64,000 nucleotides of DNA. It comes from Vombatus ursinus (Eukaryota; Chordata; Mammalia; Diprotodontia; Vombatidae). The stretch is taken from the NCBI RefSeq assembly GCF_900497805.2, contig NW_020954557.1, forward strand, positions 39,349,803 to 39,413,802. Direction: 5' to 3'. Positions 43,353 through 54,339 of this stretch are shown here, piece by piece. Under the pieces are notes generated by a model. The model was not told the origin of the DNA and ran no database searches. It saw only the letters and a program-made list of their open reading frames with translations. Within the stretch, counting starts at the first letter, position 1; each line of letters begins with the position of its first letter. The position numbers and the translations under genes are program-made.

Positions 43353-43738
43353 GAGATCAGAGAAGGGAAATAATCATTATCCACTGACCAAATCAAGGAA
43401 GGCTTCCAAGAGGAGGTAGAATTTGGGTTGTGTTTTAAGGGATAGTTAGGAAATCAGTACATAAAAGGTGAAGGACAATCCAGGTAGAGGGAAAATTGTG
43501 AGCAAAGTCACAGAGCAGGAAAATGTGGGACACAGAAGCAGGACTGCAGTTCCAGTGTGACTGCAGGATAGAAGTATGGAAAGAAGTACTTCTGAGATGG
43601 GCTCAAAGTTATAGTTGGGTCAGATGGTGAAGGGCCTTGAATGCCAAGTAAAATAATTTGGACTTTATTTTGGTTAGGCTCCCAGGGAGGAGAGAAAGGG
43701 AATTGAAGGGCCTTTATCATCATAATGATGTAGCAGAT
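43353..43738 (+). mobile_element. L2-type LINE 3' region
   Basis: 'ggaaggcttccaagaggagg', 'acaatccaggtagagggaaa', 'gtgaagggccttgaatgcca' and 'ataatttggactttattttg' match the same long 3' region as at 1.8, 26.4, 47.7 and 62.5 kb. Confidence 0.7.
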
Positions 43739-43975
43739 CTATAGCTTCTTCCATGTCTCTCAAGTGAAATGAATTACTCAAAATTATACTGCTCTTAAGT
43801 GCCCGTCAGGATTCAAACTCAAGGCTCTCCAGACACTGAATCTGTTCCTTTTTCCACTTAGGGAAAGGAGGAAATAAGCATTTATATAGTACCTACTATA
43901 TACCAAGTACTGTGATAAGTGTTTTTACAAACATTATCTCATTTGATCTTATTTTAATTTAGGTATGTTACCTTT
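43739..43975 (-). mobile_element. Two MIR scraps (minus)
   Basis: 43745-43860 has 'gtcaggattcaaactcaagg'; 43872-43970 has 'tatatagtacctactatata' and 'attatctcatttgatcttat'. Both are reversed MIR parts. Confidence 0.6.
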
Positions 43976-44047
43976 CCTTCTATAATAATTTATAATAGCA
44001 ATAGGACTACAGAATCTCTCTGTTTTCATTTTTTTCTTTAACAAGAT

Positions 44048-44690
44048 GAAGGCAGCTGGTGGCACAGTGGATAGAACACTGAGTCAGGAAGAGTTGAGTT
44101 CAAATTTGACCTCAGACAAATTATAAGTTTTGTGATCCTGGGCAAGTCACTTACCCATTGTTTGCTCCAATTTCCCCATTTGTAAAATGAGAATAACAAT
44201 AGCATCTCCCTTCTAGGGTTGCTGTGAGGGTCAGATGAGAGAAACATTTATAAAGTCCTTAGCATAGACTTTTTTTTTTTTTTTGGTGGAAGCTAAAAGT
44301 GGGAGCACCAGACCTGGCCAGAAGGACTCAATTCAAATCTGGGCTCAGACAGTTACTAGCAGTGTGACCCTGGGCAAGTCACTTAACCTCTGTTTGCCTC
44401 AGTTTCCTCAGCTATAAAGGGAGACAATAATAGCACCTGCCTCCCAGGGTAGTTGTGAGGATCAAAAAAGATAATAATTGTAAAGTGCTTAGCACAGTGC
44501 AATAGAAATGTTAGCTATCAGTATTATTATGGAGTCTGGACGTCATTATCATCATCAACAAATTTTTGAGTGTCTTGTCTTTTTGTAACATGATTACAGC
44601 ATCCAATAGTGTATAGAGTACTGAACTTGGAGTCAGGGAGACATGGGTTTGCAGCTAGCCTCAGACACCAGTTGTGACTTGACCGTTTAG
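44048..44690 (+). mobile_element. Cluster of three SINEs in the same direction
   Basis: 44048-44268: 'gcagctggtggcacagtgga' to 'ttgctgtgagggtcagatga'. 44285-44530: 'gtgggagcaccagacctggc' to 'gtagttgtgaggatcaaaaa'. 44595-44690: 'gtactgaacttggagtcagg'. A T17 run at 44269-44285 separates the first two. All have the CORE-SINE layout; the third is cut short. Confidence 0.85.
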
Positions 44691-44739
44691 CTGAGAAGAT
44701 AGAAAATAGATAGGAGGACCAATAATAACACAAGATTGT

Positions 44740-44905
44740 TGACTATGGAGTAAGTACCAAATTTAGATTTCAGACAAATATTGCAAGAGTTGATGGAGGA
44801 GGGGCTGGAGTGATGAGAATAGGAAGATTTCCTAGAGGAAATAGGATTTCCGCTAGATTTTGATGGAAGGTAGAACTCAGACCAGCAGAGAGTTTAGAGT
44901 AATAT
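44740..44905 (+). mobile_element. L2-type fragment
   Basis: 'gaagatttcctagaggaaat' and 'ttttgatggaaggtagaact' resemble the L2 3' region wording. Weak. Confidence 0.45.
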
Positions 44906-44939
44906 ACACTGTTCATCTTTTGTTCTGAAAAAAAAAAAT

Positions 44940-45215
44940 CACTGACATTTAAATAAGCCCTTTATCTACATTAACTCACTGGATCCTTACAACAACCTTG
45001 TGAGAGAGGGACTTTAGGGAATTCTCCATTTTACACATGAGGAAACTGAGGTTCAGATTAATTAAAAGACTTGCTTGTGGTCACACAGATGGTTAAGTGC
45101 CTGAGGGGGGATGCAAATACAGATGCCCCAGTCCAGCCCTCTTAACTGAGGGCTAGATGAAATGACTTCTCAAGGACCTTCCAACACTAAGACTCTATAA
45201 AAATATTCTAATTGC
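44940..45215 (-). mobile_element. MIR (minus) and a short SINE tail
   Basis: 44940-45145 has 'tccttacaacaaccttgtga', 'cacatgaggaaactgaggtt' and 'tggtcacacagatggttaag' (minus). 45150-45215 ('gctagatgaaatgacttctc', 'accttccaacactaagactc') is the 3' part of a plus-strand SINE. Confidence 0.8.
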
Positions 45216-46267
45216 TCAGTAGGAAGTAGAGGTCCACATTCATAAACTGCCTAGGAAGCATATCACTATCATCATTATTATTACTGCTATATAGAATTCA
45301 ACTTATAAATGTACTTGGTTTTTTAAGATACAGCAGGCTATGATAATTTATGACAAATTCCTTTTGAGTAATTCCTCCACCCAGGTCACTTGTCATGTAT
45401 CTGATCTAAATACTAATAAATTCGGGCTCTGTATTTCCATGTTGATAGGCAAGTTAGAGAAGCAGAAACACTCCACAGCTCATTCACCCTTCCAGATACC
45501 TGGAGAGTCAATATAGAATCAAGCAGAAGTGCCCTGAAGCATGAACAAGTCCTAGGGCGGCGCACATGAGTAAAGAAATAGTAATTGGGACAAAACCTTG
45601 TAGATCAAGACTTCAAGCTAAAACAGGTATCCTGACTTGAAGCACAAGTAAAATTGCCCCCACATCTCACCTAAACCACCTTCCTAAAAGAAAAGTGCAT
45701 TTGGGAGCTGACTAGGTCAATCTTGAAGACGCTGTTTGTTAATCTATTATGAAGGCCTCTGATTCATGGGAAATAAATGTAGGGATCTCTTCTGAAGAGG
45801 TGTTTTATGGAATTAAACCTTGAAATCTAGGATTATAACATTCGGTCATCCTTTTGACATTCTGAAATATCTAATATTCCTTTCACTACTTTCAGACTGA
45901 CAGCATACAAACATGTCCTTTTGTAGCATTATTTTATATGGCTTAGAAGGGAATCAATAGCTTGAGAAGAATGCATCTTTCATTATATATTTTGCTTCCA
46001 TTATGAGTATCATATTAATGAGCTGGTATTTGCAGAGCTGTAACTGGGAATATTGGCTCCTGGGGTAAAAAGTTGTGGGGCTATGGGAGAAGAAAAACAG
46101 GAAAAGACCTTGGACCTCTGGACAGAAGTACAAACGACAAGACGTCATCTCTTAAGGAGGAAACAGAAACACTGACCACTAGCCCCCATGTTTTGGACAC
46201 TACGGAGCCAAGAAAAGGCCAGGCCAAGGAAGGCATCAAAGAGAGCATGACTATGGGAGCTTCATCT
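45216..46267. other. Unassigned non-coding sequence
   Basis: About 1 kb without recognised repeats. A purine-rich 112-codon open frame starting at 46073 runs into the L1 insert that follows, so it is not supported as a gene. Confidence 0.4.
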
Positions 46268-46283
46268 AGCAGCTTGTATTTTA

Positions 46284-46390
46284 TTTTTTTTAGCATTAAT
46301 TTTTACAAGATTTTAAGTTCCAAATTTTTCTCCTTCCCTTCCCTCCCCTCTTCTGAAAGCTGCAGGCTATTTGAAATAGGTTATACATGT
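46284..46390 (-). mobile_element. Short L1 3' insertion (minus) with 16 bp target duplication
   Basis: The insert, read on minus, is 'acatgtataacctatttcaa', 'ggagaaaaatttggaactta' and 'attaatgctaaaaaa', the extreme L1 3' end with an A-rich tail. It is flanked by perfect AGCAGCTTGTATTTTA copies at 46268-46283 and 46391-46406. Severe 5' truncation left about 107 bp. Confidence 0.95.
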
Positions 46391-46406
46391 AGCAGCTTGT
46401 ATTTTA

Positions 46407-47235
46407 ACTAATTATTCTTGCTAATTCATGCTAAGCTCAGTTGTTTCTACCAGAAGAAGGAATAAAAGTACAATCAGTACCCTTTGAATTCCAGCCTCCT
46501 GAGACAAAGCCCCTTTTACTTAGCCCTAGTTACTACTCTGTCTATCTGAAATAGATAGGTTGCTTTAAATTCCTTACTGTGGACAGTGAAATACTTAAAA
46601 TTTTCCCCAAACTTAGCAGCCAATGGACCCAAAAGATCCAAAGGCTACAGAGAATTTTTTCAAAACACACATGAGAGATGAAATTTTTAACTTGCTAAAG
46701 AACATAAGCACTTAAGATGAAAGAAAAAAAATAGTGGATGACATCACAGTATATATTAACTGAAAAGGGAAGACTGGTGACCCAGGCTAATGGACAACAT
46801 TCTTTTCTTATTTGTGAAGATACTGCTCTCAATTTCAGATAATTAAATGGTTACATGATATTGTTATTTTAATCTAACAGGCTTGGGGTTTAGCAGTAAG
46901 ACTTGATTTTCTCAAAATGTTCAAAATGCTAGAAGAAGGATGGTCTCCAGATGTTAGTTTTGCTATTATTGCAGCTGCATTTTGAACAGTTGTTTTCTTG
47001 CAAGTATCATCTCTCCATTGCCCTCATTATTTGGGAGTACATCTTCCCCCATCCCTTGGTGCTTAGAAAGACTTAGCATCATAAGCATATACTACATTAA
47101 GAAAATTAATGTGTTAGAGTTATTCCTGAATGCTTTTAAAATAGGCCGTCAGTCATAGGTGTGGATAGGGAATGGACCGAGCATGCCAGTTTTATACATG
47201 CTGGTGACTACAAGCAACTTGGTCAAATGGCTTCC
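46407..47235. other. Unassigned non-coding sequence
   Basis: Nothing recognised in about 0.8 kb. Confidence 0.4.
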
Positions 47236-47900
47236 TAAGCCATTGGGAAGTAGCATTTATTAAGCACCTACTATGTACTAACCAGAGCAGCTAGGTGGAA
47301 CAGTGGATAGAGTGCCGGGCCTGAAGTCAAGAAGACTCATTCTCCTAAGTTCAAATCTGACCTCAGACACTTACTAGCTGTAGGACTCCAGGCAAGTCAC
47401 TTAACCGTGTTTGCCTCAGTTTCCTCATCTGTAAAATGAGCTGGAGAAGGAAATGGCAAACCACTCCAGTATCTTTGCCAAGAAAACCCCAAATGGGGTC
47501 ACAGAGTCAGATGACTCAAAAACAACTCAACAACAAAAAAAATATGCTAACCACTGTGCTGGGTGCCAGAGATACAAGGACAAAACAATACAGTTCCTGA
47601 CCTCCAGATGCTCATGTTCTACTGGGGAAAGCGAGGGTGGGGGTAGTGGTGGTGGAGACACAACATTTAAACAGGTAAGTATAAAACATGATCTTTGGAG
47701 GAGGAAGCAAGTACTAACAACCACAGGGATAACCATGGGCTTTCTGTATGTCAATTGAGCCATAAGGGAAGAAAAGGATTCTAAGGAGAGATCCTCAACA
47801 TGGTATCCAGCCTGTGCAAAGGCCCCAAGGTGGGGATGGATTCCCAAGATCAGGGAACAGCAAGTGGGATGTTTTGGCTGGAACATAAAATGTATGAAGG
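47236..47900 (+). mobile_element. L2 3' region split by a SINE
   Basis: 'gcatttattaagcacctact' stops at 47285; 'ccactgtgctgggtgccaga', 'ctgacctccagatgctcatg' and 'ccagcctgtgcaaaggcccc' follow from 47538. The minus-strand open frame of 119 codons here is antisense to the element. Confidence 0.85.
47286..47533 (+). mobile_element. tRNA-headed SINE with RTE-like tail in L2
   Basis: 'cagctaggtggaacagtgga' to 'caactcaacaacaaaaaaaa'. Flanked by tatgtactaacca and tatgctaacca, a near-exact target duplication within the L2 wording. Confidence 0.95.
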
Positions 47901-48415
47901 GAGGTAAAAATTATAAAAAATGAATAGATCAATGAAAATTCAATCAAAACAGTTATTTACAGCTAGAGATAATTTCAACCCCTCCCCACATTCTTTCCTC
48001 ACCTTAGAAAAAAATAGTTTTAGTTTTTCCCTTTGGGTGGGGGTGGCTTTTCCCTCAATTAGGTGACAAAGTCTCTTTGCTGCTCTCAAAGTTTCATGCT
48101 CTCAAGAAAGAATGACTGTAGAAAGGGGCAAGCCTTTCTCCAAGCCTGCTGGATTACCCAGCCCTGACAGAGAGCAAAGGGAAGGGAATACTCTCCTCAA
48201 TTCTGCTGTTGAGTTGTTATGAAATCTTGAGAAATGTCAATGAGTGAAAGAGCAGACTCATCCCAGGCTCATCCCAATAGCAGTGGTTCCCCTGCCTAAG
48301 CTATAAAAACACAGGCACTCTCCTCTCCTTCAGGCATCCTTGCCAGGGAAGTGGCTGGGCTTCCCTTCACAGAAAGAAGAGCACTTTTGTGCCCTTGCGG
48401 AGAGGATCATAGACG
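47901..48415. other. Unassigned non-coding sequence
   Basis: Nothing recognised. Confidence 0.4.
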
Positions 48416-48675
48416 GTTGCTATTACTGATCACTCTTCAGTTGTGTTGGACTCTTCATGTCCCCATTTGGGGTTTTCTTGGTAAAGATACTGGAGAGGTT
48501 TGCCATTTCTTTCTCCATCTCATTTTACAGATGAGGAAAATGAGGCAAACAGGGTAAAGTGACTTCCCCAGGGTCACACAGCTAGTAGGTATCTGAGGCC
48601 AGACTCAAACTCAGAAAGATGAGTCTTCCTGACTTCAGACCCAGCATTCTACGCACTGAACCACTTCGCTTTCCA
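48416..48675 (-). mobile_element. tRNA-headed SINE with RTE-like tail (minus)
   Basis: 'tcttcagttgtgttggactc', 'cccatttggggttttcttgg', 'cagggtcacacagctagtag' and 'acgcactgaaccacttcgct' in reversed order. Confidence 0.92.
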
Positions 48676-48689
48676 TCATAGACTGTAGG

Positions 48690-49130
48690 ATCACGGATTT
48701 AGAACTGGAAGGGTTTGGAGAGGTCATCTAGCCCAACCTCCCAAATCTTACAAATGAGAAAACTGAGCCCCAGAGAGGGGCAGTGACGTGTCTAAGATCC
48801 CATAAGTCAGGAAGGATTCACATCCAGGACTTTGGAGAGGCAGCTAGGTGGAACCTTGGGCAAGAGCTCTGGATCTTGCAGTGAGGCAGAACTGAGTTCA
48901 AATCTTGATGCGGACACTTGCTAACTGTGATTCTGGGCAAGGTCATTTAACCTCTCCTCAGTGTCCTTATCTGTAAAATGGGGATAATAATAGAATCACC
49001 CTCACAGGATTGTTATGAGGATCAAATAAGAAAACACATGCTCGGCACATTGCAAACCTTAAAGCGTTCTATAAAGGCTAACTAGTGAGGTCCTCGGATT
49101 CCAGATCCAATCTGACAGCCTGAACTAGTG
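48690..49130 (-). mobile_element. MAR1-type SINE (minus) split by a CORE-SINE
   Basis: 48690-48832 ('gaggtcatctagcccaacct', 'aaactgagccccagagaggg') continues at 49083-49130 ('gaggtcctcggattccagat'). The gap holds a plus-strand SINE. Confidence 0.75.
48834..49082 (+). mobile_element. CORE-SINE (plus), nested
   Basis: 'agaggcagctaggtggaacc', 'gaactgagttcaaatcttga', 'atctgtaaaatggggataat' and 'attgttatgaggatcaaata' run in order; full length. Confidence 0.85.
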
Positions 49131-49939
49131 ACTCCATGGATCAGTTTCTCATCATTTCCCAGTTGCTGCTAATGGCTGAAATGGGAAGGATAAAAATATA
49201 AGTGCAGAAGGAAAAGGGAGAAAATACGTATTTAAAATTAATGTCACACCTCATTATCAACTAGTCACACGTGGGAACTCATAGCTCCTGCTTGCAAATG
49301 GCACTTAAACCCATGGACAACCATAAAATTAGTTTATATACAAACACTAATTAATATGCCTTCCACTTGAGGCCTACAAACAAAGCTTTTAATCTGTTTT
49401 AAAATCCTTATTTTTAAACCTACAAAAATCCCTGATTTTAAGGTATAATTGACTCAATTTTAATGTTACCAGAACCTGCTTTGTTAATCTGCAAACTCGA
49501 TAATTCTCCCCCAAAACCTCAGCACACTCAGCAACAATTTAATAGCAAATTCCTCTAGTGAGGTTCATATTACTAAGATTTTATTACTTTTTATATTACA
49601 AAAAAAGGACTAGTACACTCTGAAGTATTATAAATAGCTTAGACCAAGCAGGCTTGTCAAAATAAGCACAAGCACATTTTTGCCCTCGGTAGCCGAGGTT
49701 TTTATTTTGCCTATCTGTAATCTACAGAGTGTCTCCCTATTCTTCATCCAATGGAGAGAATTAGGAACCAACTTCCTTTGCCTTAAGGCGTTTTTATTTC
49801 TGCTGATATGATTACTAGGGATGATATGTTGTATCACCAATAATGAGATTTTGTGACTAAATACAAATTACTGTTATGTCTCTGAATATCCAGGACTAAT
49901 TTAACTTTAAGTTTAATGTCTTTTCTCTAGCCAGTCCTC
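49131..49939. other. Repeat-poor stretch, candidate conserved non-coding DNA
   Basis: About 0.8 kb without insertions. 49255-49580 is dense in TAAT/ATTA cores ('ctaattaatatgccttccac', 'aatttaatagcaaattcc') in otherwise complex text, the look of developmental regulatory DNA. Purely compositional. Confidence 0.35.
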
Positions 49940-49950
49940 ACAGCTGACAA

Positions 49951-50194
49951 CGGCCACGAAGGAGGCTGAAGCAGGCACCATGGAGGGCTTAGAGCTTGGT
50001 CAGGCATTGAAGATGCCAAAGTCATCCAGTGTATCCTGGGCCATCACCAGTCGTGACTTTTGTCTTGCCACTGGACTTTGATGAGTCGGAGAGAGATCAA
50101 GGCTGAGGACTTTGTGCAACTCCACCTCAATGAAATCCAATTCACGTGCAAGTCATCACTCTGTGATGTTCCTGGTCTGCTTGAAGGACAAATA
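49951..50194 (+). mobile_element. Unnamed 244 bp retroposon with 11 bp target duplication
   Basis: Flanked by perfect ACAGCTGACAA at 49940-49950 and 50195-50205. The body has 'gaggctgaagcaggcaccat', 'gatgccaaagtcatccagtg', 'gccatcaccagtcgtgactt', 'ttcacgtgcaagtcatcact' and ends 'gaaggacaaataac' without poly(A). I recall this wording as a marsupial dispersed repeat but cannot name it. The A-poor, AAC-like end resembles RTE-mobilised SINEs. The 62-codon open frame from 50060 lies in it. Confidence 0.7.
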
Positions 50195-50205
50195 ACAGCT
50201 GACAA

Positions 50206-50915
50206 AGTGAAATTCCACAGGTCTGACCATGCTACTCCACTACACTAAAAGCTCTTCTATTGCCTCTAGGATCAAATATAAATGTCTTTGCTTGGTCTTT
50301 AAGACCCTCCACAATGTGGCTCTAGCTTTCCTTTCCAGGCTTATTTCAGACATTTACTTTACTCCAATCAACCTGTCCTACTAGCAGTTACTCTATACAT
50401 GATATTCCATCTCTCATCTCTTTAACTTTGTACAGGCTGTGTCCCATGCCTGGTGCACACTCCTTAGGATCTCCAAGCTTAGTTCAAGAACTACCTCTTA
50501 CATGAGGCCATTCCTGATCCCCCTTGGTTCTAGTGCTCCCATCTCCATTCCTCCGTATTTATCTTTATATATCATGTGTTTACCTATATATACATGTTAT
50601 TTTCCATGTTCAATACATGCTCATTCAGAGTCCTTTATTTTATTTTATTTTATCTTATTTTTTTATGTAATTGGGGTTAAGTGACTTGCCCAGGGTCACA
50701 CAGCTAGTAAGTGTCAAGTGTTTAGTCTGAGGCCGGATTTGAACTCAGGTCCTCCTGACTTCAGGGCCGGTGCTCTATCCACTGTGTCACCTAGCTGCCC
50801 CAAGAGTCCTTTATTTTAAATAGTCCTCTATTTCATTTTTGTCTCTGTATGCATAGCACTGGGCATAGTGCCTGACATATAGAATGTGCTTAATAAATTC
50901 CTATCAATTGATTGA
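50206..50915 (+). mobile_element. L2 3' region split by a short SINE
   Basis: 'ggtctgaccatgctactcca', 'ggtctttaagaccctccaca', 'ctgtgtcccatgcctggtgc', 'gaggccattcctgatccccc', then after the SINE 'gcactgggcatagtgcctga' and 'gtgcttaataaattcc'. One of the longest L2 3' stretches here. Confidence 0.88.
50643..50802 (-). mobile_element. Short tRNA-SINE (WSINE-like, minus), probably young
   Basis: A T-rich run, 'attggggttaagtgacttgc', 'agggtcacacagctagtaag', 'gaactcaggtcctcctgact' and 'cactgtgtcacctagctgcc' in reversed order. Flanked by perfect 16 bp AGAGTCCTTTATTTTA copies (50627-50642 and 50803-50818). Confidence 0.95.
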
Positions 50916-52499
50916 AGTGGGCTCTCCAAATTTGCAATATCCTAAGAGCATTAAGGGAATTTTTGAGATTGAATATATATCAATTGCACTCACAGCCAGA
51001 TACTCCAGTAGAACTTATTGGATGGGGGTTCTCTTTACTAATTCAGATCGCAACCCATCTGCACCTGAACATCGTGTAGGACCCTCTTCTACATTCCTTC
51101 CCCCTGCCCCCCATTAATTCACCACAAGTGGTCTGCCCAGTGTGCTGGGACCCTTTCTTCTATTCTCTTTCCCTTGGAGGGATAACATTAGAGCACACGG
51201 GCTATTTATCAATCGTCCCTGGTTCTCAATAGGTGACTGGCCCATCTCACTCCCCCCCAACTGCAGCCTCCAGTTCTTCATTTCTCTGATGGCATCTGTC
51301 TGGGCTCATACTTCATGAAAATTCTAGTGAGTTTGGGGTTTAGGAGACAGAGACATAAATCGAGGTACTTGTTTGAATATTCGATGTAATGCATATTAAA
51401 TTACATTCAGGAGGGTATTTATCCTCCTATTAATAACTAGTCAAGTGTCAGACCTTGGCAGGGAAACTGTTCAATAGTCTTTTTTTAAAGCATTGCTGTC
51501 ATTATTAATAGGCCAATTCCAAGCATACAGAAGTATGTCAATCAATAAATACCCAGATAGGTCTGCATTGAAGAGACTTCCTGCACCTCCCCAATTGAAA
51601 GATTTCTATTCAGCAATTTCATGCTATCTCAATTTTAAATGGATCTTTATCCATTCATTGTTTGAATACTCTTTGGTATTTATTTGTAATCATCCAAATT
51701 ACTTTTCATATCACAAATGGGACTTTGCAATCCATAGATTCTTTATTAGTGAAGAAAGGAGAAATACCACATTGCTTATTAAGCAAATCAACTATTGACA
51801 TTGTCACTGAGTTTGGGTCAACACAGTGGCAACAAATGAGTTTCTATCACTTCCAAACTGGATTTCTATGCTACACGGATGGCAGAGTCTAGTAGTTTAA
51901 AAATGTATTTTTCAGTACAATTGCTTTCCATCTCAGTGCCTTCTACATTAAAATAATAAATAATATTAATTATATTTATATAAACATAAACTATATTTAT
52001 CAGATAATGTCCCATCAACCCAGCCATTCCATTCCCTGCAAAACTCTGAAACATTCTCCTCACTTTCTCATGTTAATATACTTGATGGGGATGGGAGATG
52101 GGGCTGGTTCCTTCGATAAGAGCCTGGCCCTCTTGGCTAGCTGCTGCAGCAATGTGCTCTGGGCATCATTCCATAACAGAATGAGTCTTATGGGCAAAAA
52201 GCTTGTGGCTTTGGCTCCCTGAAGGCTGGAGCCAGGCAGTGGATGCCTCCAAACTGTCACCTGGAGCATGGTTAGGGAGACACCAATGATTGTAGCCAAT
52301 GAGGGATTTTTCCTTTTAAAAATTCTGGGCAGGTCCAGAGCCCATCATGGGCCTATTAATAAGGGCCTGAAACGGGTGTCCTCTTCTTGAGTCTGCCTGA
52401 ATTGGTTTCCCCCCGGGAGTAATAGGTACAGATTGTTTATCACAGTTTACAGATCACTTTGTAAATGGTACTTCAATGAACAAAAAATCGTTTTTCCTT
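50916..52499. other. Unassigned non-coding sequence
   Basis: About 1.6 kb without recognised insertions. 51340-51490 and 52000-52400 have complex text; 52355-52371 contains the near-palindrome GGGCCTATTAATAAGGG. No gene supported. Confidence 0.4.
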
Positions 52500-52600
52500 A
52501 TTTTTTGATGAGCACTGTGCTAAAAAATAGTCCCTGCTCTCAAAGAATTCTTACTCTAACTGGGAGAAACTATTCATAGAAGAAAATCCAACCATAGGAA
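52500..52600 (+). mobile_element. L2 fragment
   Basis: 'gatgagcactgtgctaaaaa' and 'ctgctctcaaagaattctta' match the L2 block. Confidence 0.65.
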
Positions 52601-53944
52601 AGAGGCAGGGACTCCTCCTAAGAGTGCCACTTGGGGGAGACTCTAAGGCCCAGAGGTCCTTGGATTATATGGGTGGGAAGGCCACAGAGAGTCTACAAGG
52701 CAAAAAGGTAGTTCAGATGATAAGGCCTCGTGTATTTCATGGTTACATTTCCTGGTCTTCCAATCCCCTGGAAGGAATAGAGGTGGTGACTCCCATCTTA
52801 TCAAACCCCCTTGGGAGCTTCTACTTATTATGTCAGCAGCACCAGCAATAGCATTTTATTCACTGCTTTCCTGTACCTGATGCTGTAAAATATGAAACTA
52901 ACCTCAAGTTACCTAGAACCCACAGGCTCAAAATGCTAGAGCTGGAAGAACCTTTAGAAATCACCTAGTCTATACTCCTTTAAAACCTAGGCTACAGCAT
53001 AGTACAAATCTGTGGCCATGTAAGTACCATGGTAGAGAATTTGACTTGGCATATTATATACTTAGACCTCAATCTCTTTTTGTGGGAATAAGACATTTAT
53101 AATATGTTTCCTTCATGAGGATTTCTAGGCTGGTTAAAAGAATGCCCATGGATACCTAGATTGAAAAAAAAAGTCTAAACATGGTCAAGTTTACTAGAAA
53201 CCAGATTTATTTGTATATATGTATGTATGCACGGTGGGAGGGACAGCGCAGCCTATATTTGAACTCATACGGGCATTGTTATTAGATTTAAATCATATGC
53301 CCCTACATAAGTCTAGAGCTCTCCTGGCTCCACTCTATCATCAGTATGAAATAGCTTAGCTCCCAGCAGACATACCTCTGCTGCAGCTGAAAGATTAACC
53401 CTGTGTGGATGGAAACTTACTCACTTTTAAAAACTCCCCTCTTTTTTTTAATCCTTCTTATCCACTCCCAAAACAGCACATAAGCCTTTTTGTTCTATGA
53501 AGTGAAAAATGTCAACCATAGACTTACTACCAGATTCCAAGGAAGTGGCTCAGGAGATAAGCATTGACCTAGAGGTGGGGGGGGGAAATAGTGTTTTTGG
53601 TTATAAAAAAGTCACTTGGCTTACCGCCGGGGAGTATTTCTCCCATTCATTAAAGGACTTTGGGCTCCCAATCATTTTCTTCCTGTTATTTTTCCGCCTG
53701 TCAGGAAATTATATTATTTTAAAGGTGGCCCCTTGGCTAGTGGGTCTGAGTAGGGGCCGACAGACACTAACTGGAAAGAGATGGAAGGCTATTGACCAAG
53801 GCCTGGGAATTCATGTTCGATTTTAACTTAATATCCTCGTTGGATTCAGTTCTGGTTCAGGATGCAAATAAGAGCCTACATGGGAAAAGATATTTCATTT
53901 GTGGTAGGTAGCTTGGTTTCTTTACCTGTACTAGGTAGAAGTCA
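52601..53944. other. Unassigned sequence with a SINE scrap
   Basis: 52930-52992 ('gctagagctggaagaacctt', 'agaaatcacctagtctatac') is a minus-strand MAR1-type scrap. The rest, including a 105-codon open frame at 53509-53826, shows no recognisable family. Confidence 0.4.
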
Positions 53945-54060
53945 TCAATTTGGAACTAGACCCCAGAGGTCATCCTGTCCAACCTCTTCATTCTACAGAC
54001 AAGGAAACTGAGACCCGAAAAGTTAAGTGGCTTGCCCAAGGTCACATCTGTAGTAAACAC
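53945..54060 (-). mobile_element. MAR1-type SINE fragment (minus)
   Basis: 'cagaggtcatcctgtccaac', 'acaaggaaactgagacccga' and 'gcttgcccaaggtcacatct' match. Confidence 0.8.
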
Positions 54061-54339
54061 ATGTAGTAAAAAGAGGCAAAAAAAGTAATTTCTCAATCAA
54101 GTGCCTATGGAGAAAAAGTCCCTTCTAGCTCTAACAATTTAAAAGTGCATTATACATTACAGATTAGCTCTAGCTAACCAATAAGACCGCTTGGAGACTA
54201 AATTCCCAAACTAAACAAGTGCCTAAGTGCCCAAGTGCCCAATGAAGTAGTTAAGATCTAATTTACGTAGAGATTTAGATATATTTACACTTATCCCCTG
54301 CTCCAATCCTTTCTGTAGGCTGACTCAATACCCATTTTT

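Noticed and set aside
47527-47886. 119-codon minus-strand ORF
   Set aside because: Antisense to an L2 3' region and the end of a SINE.
52300-52400. Promoter suggested by CCAAT, TTTAAAAA and a CArG-like CCTATTAATAAGG
   Set aside because: The CArG core is too long (nine A/T bases, six expected), there is no CpG island and no downstream gene.
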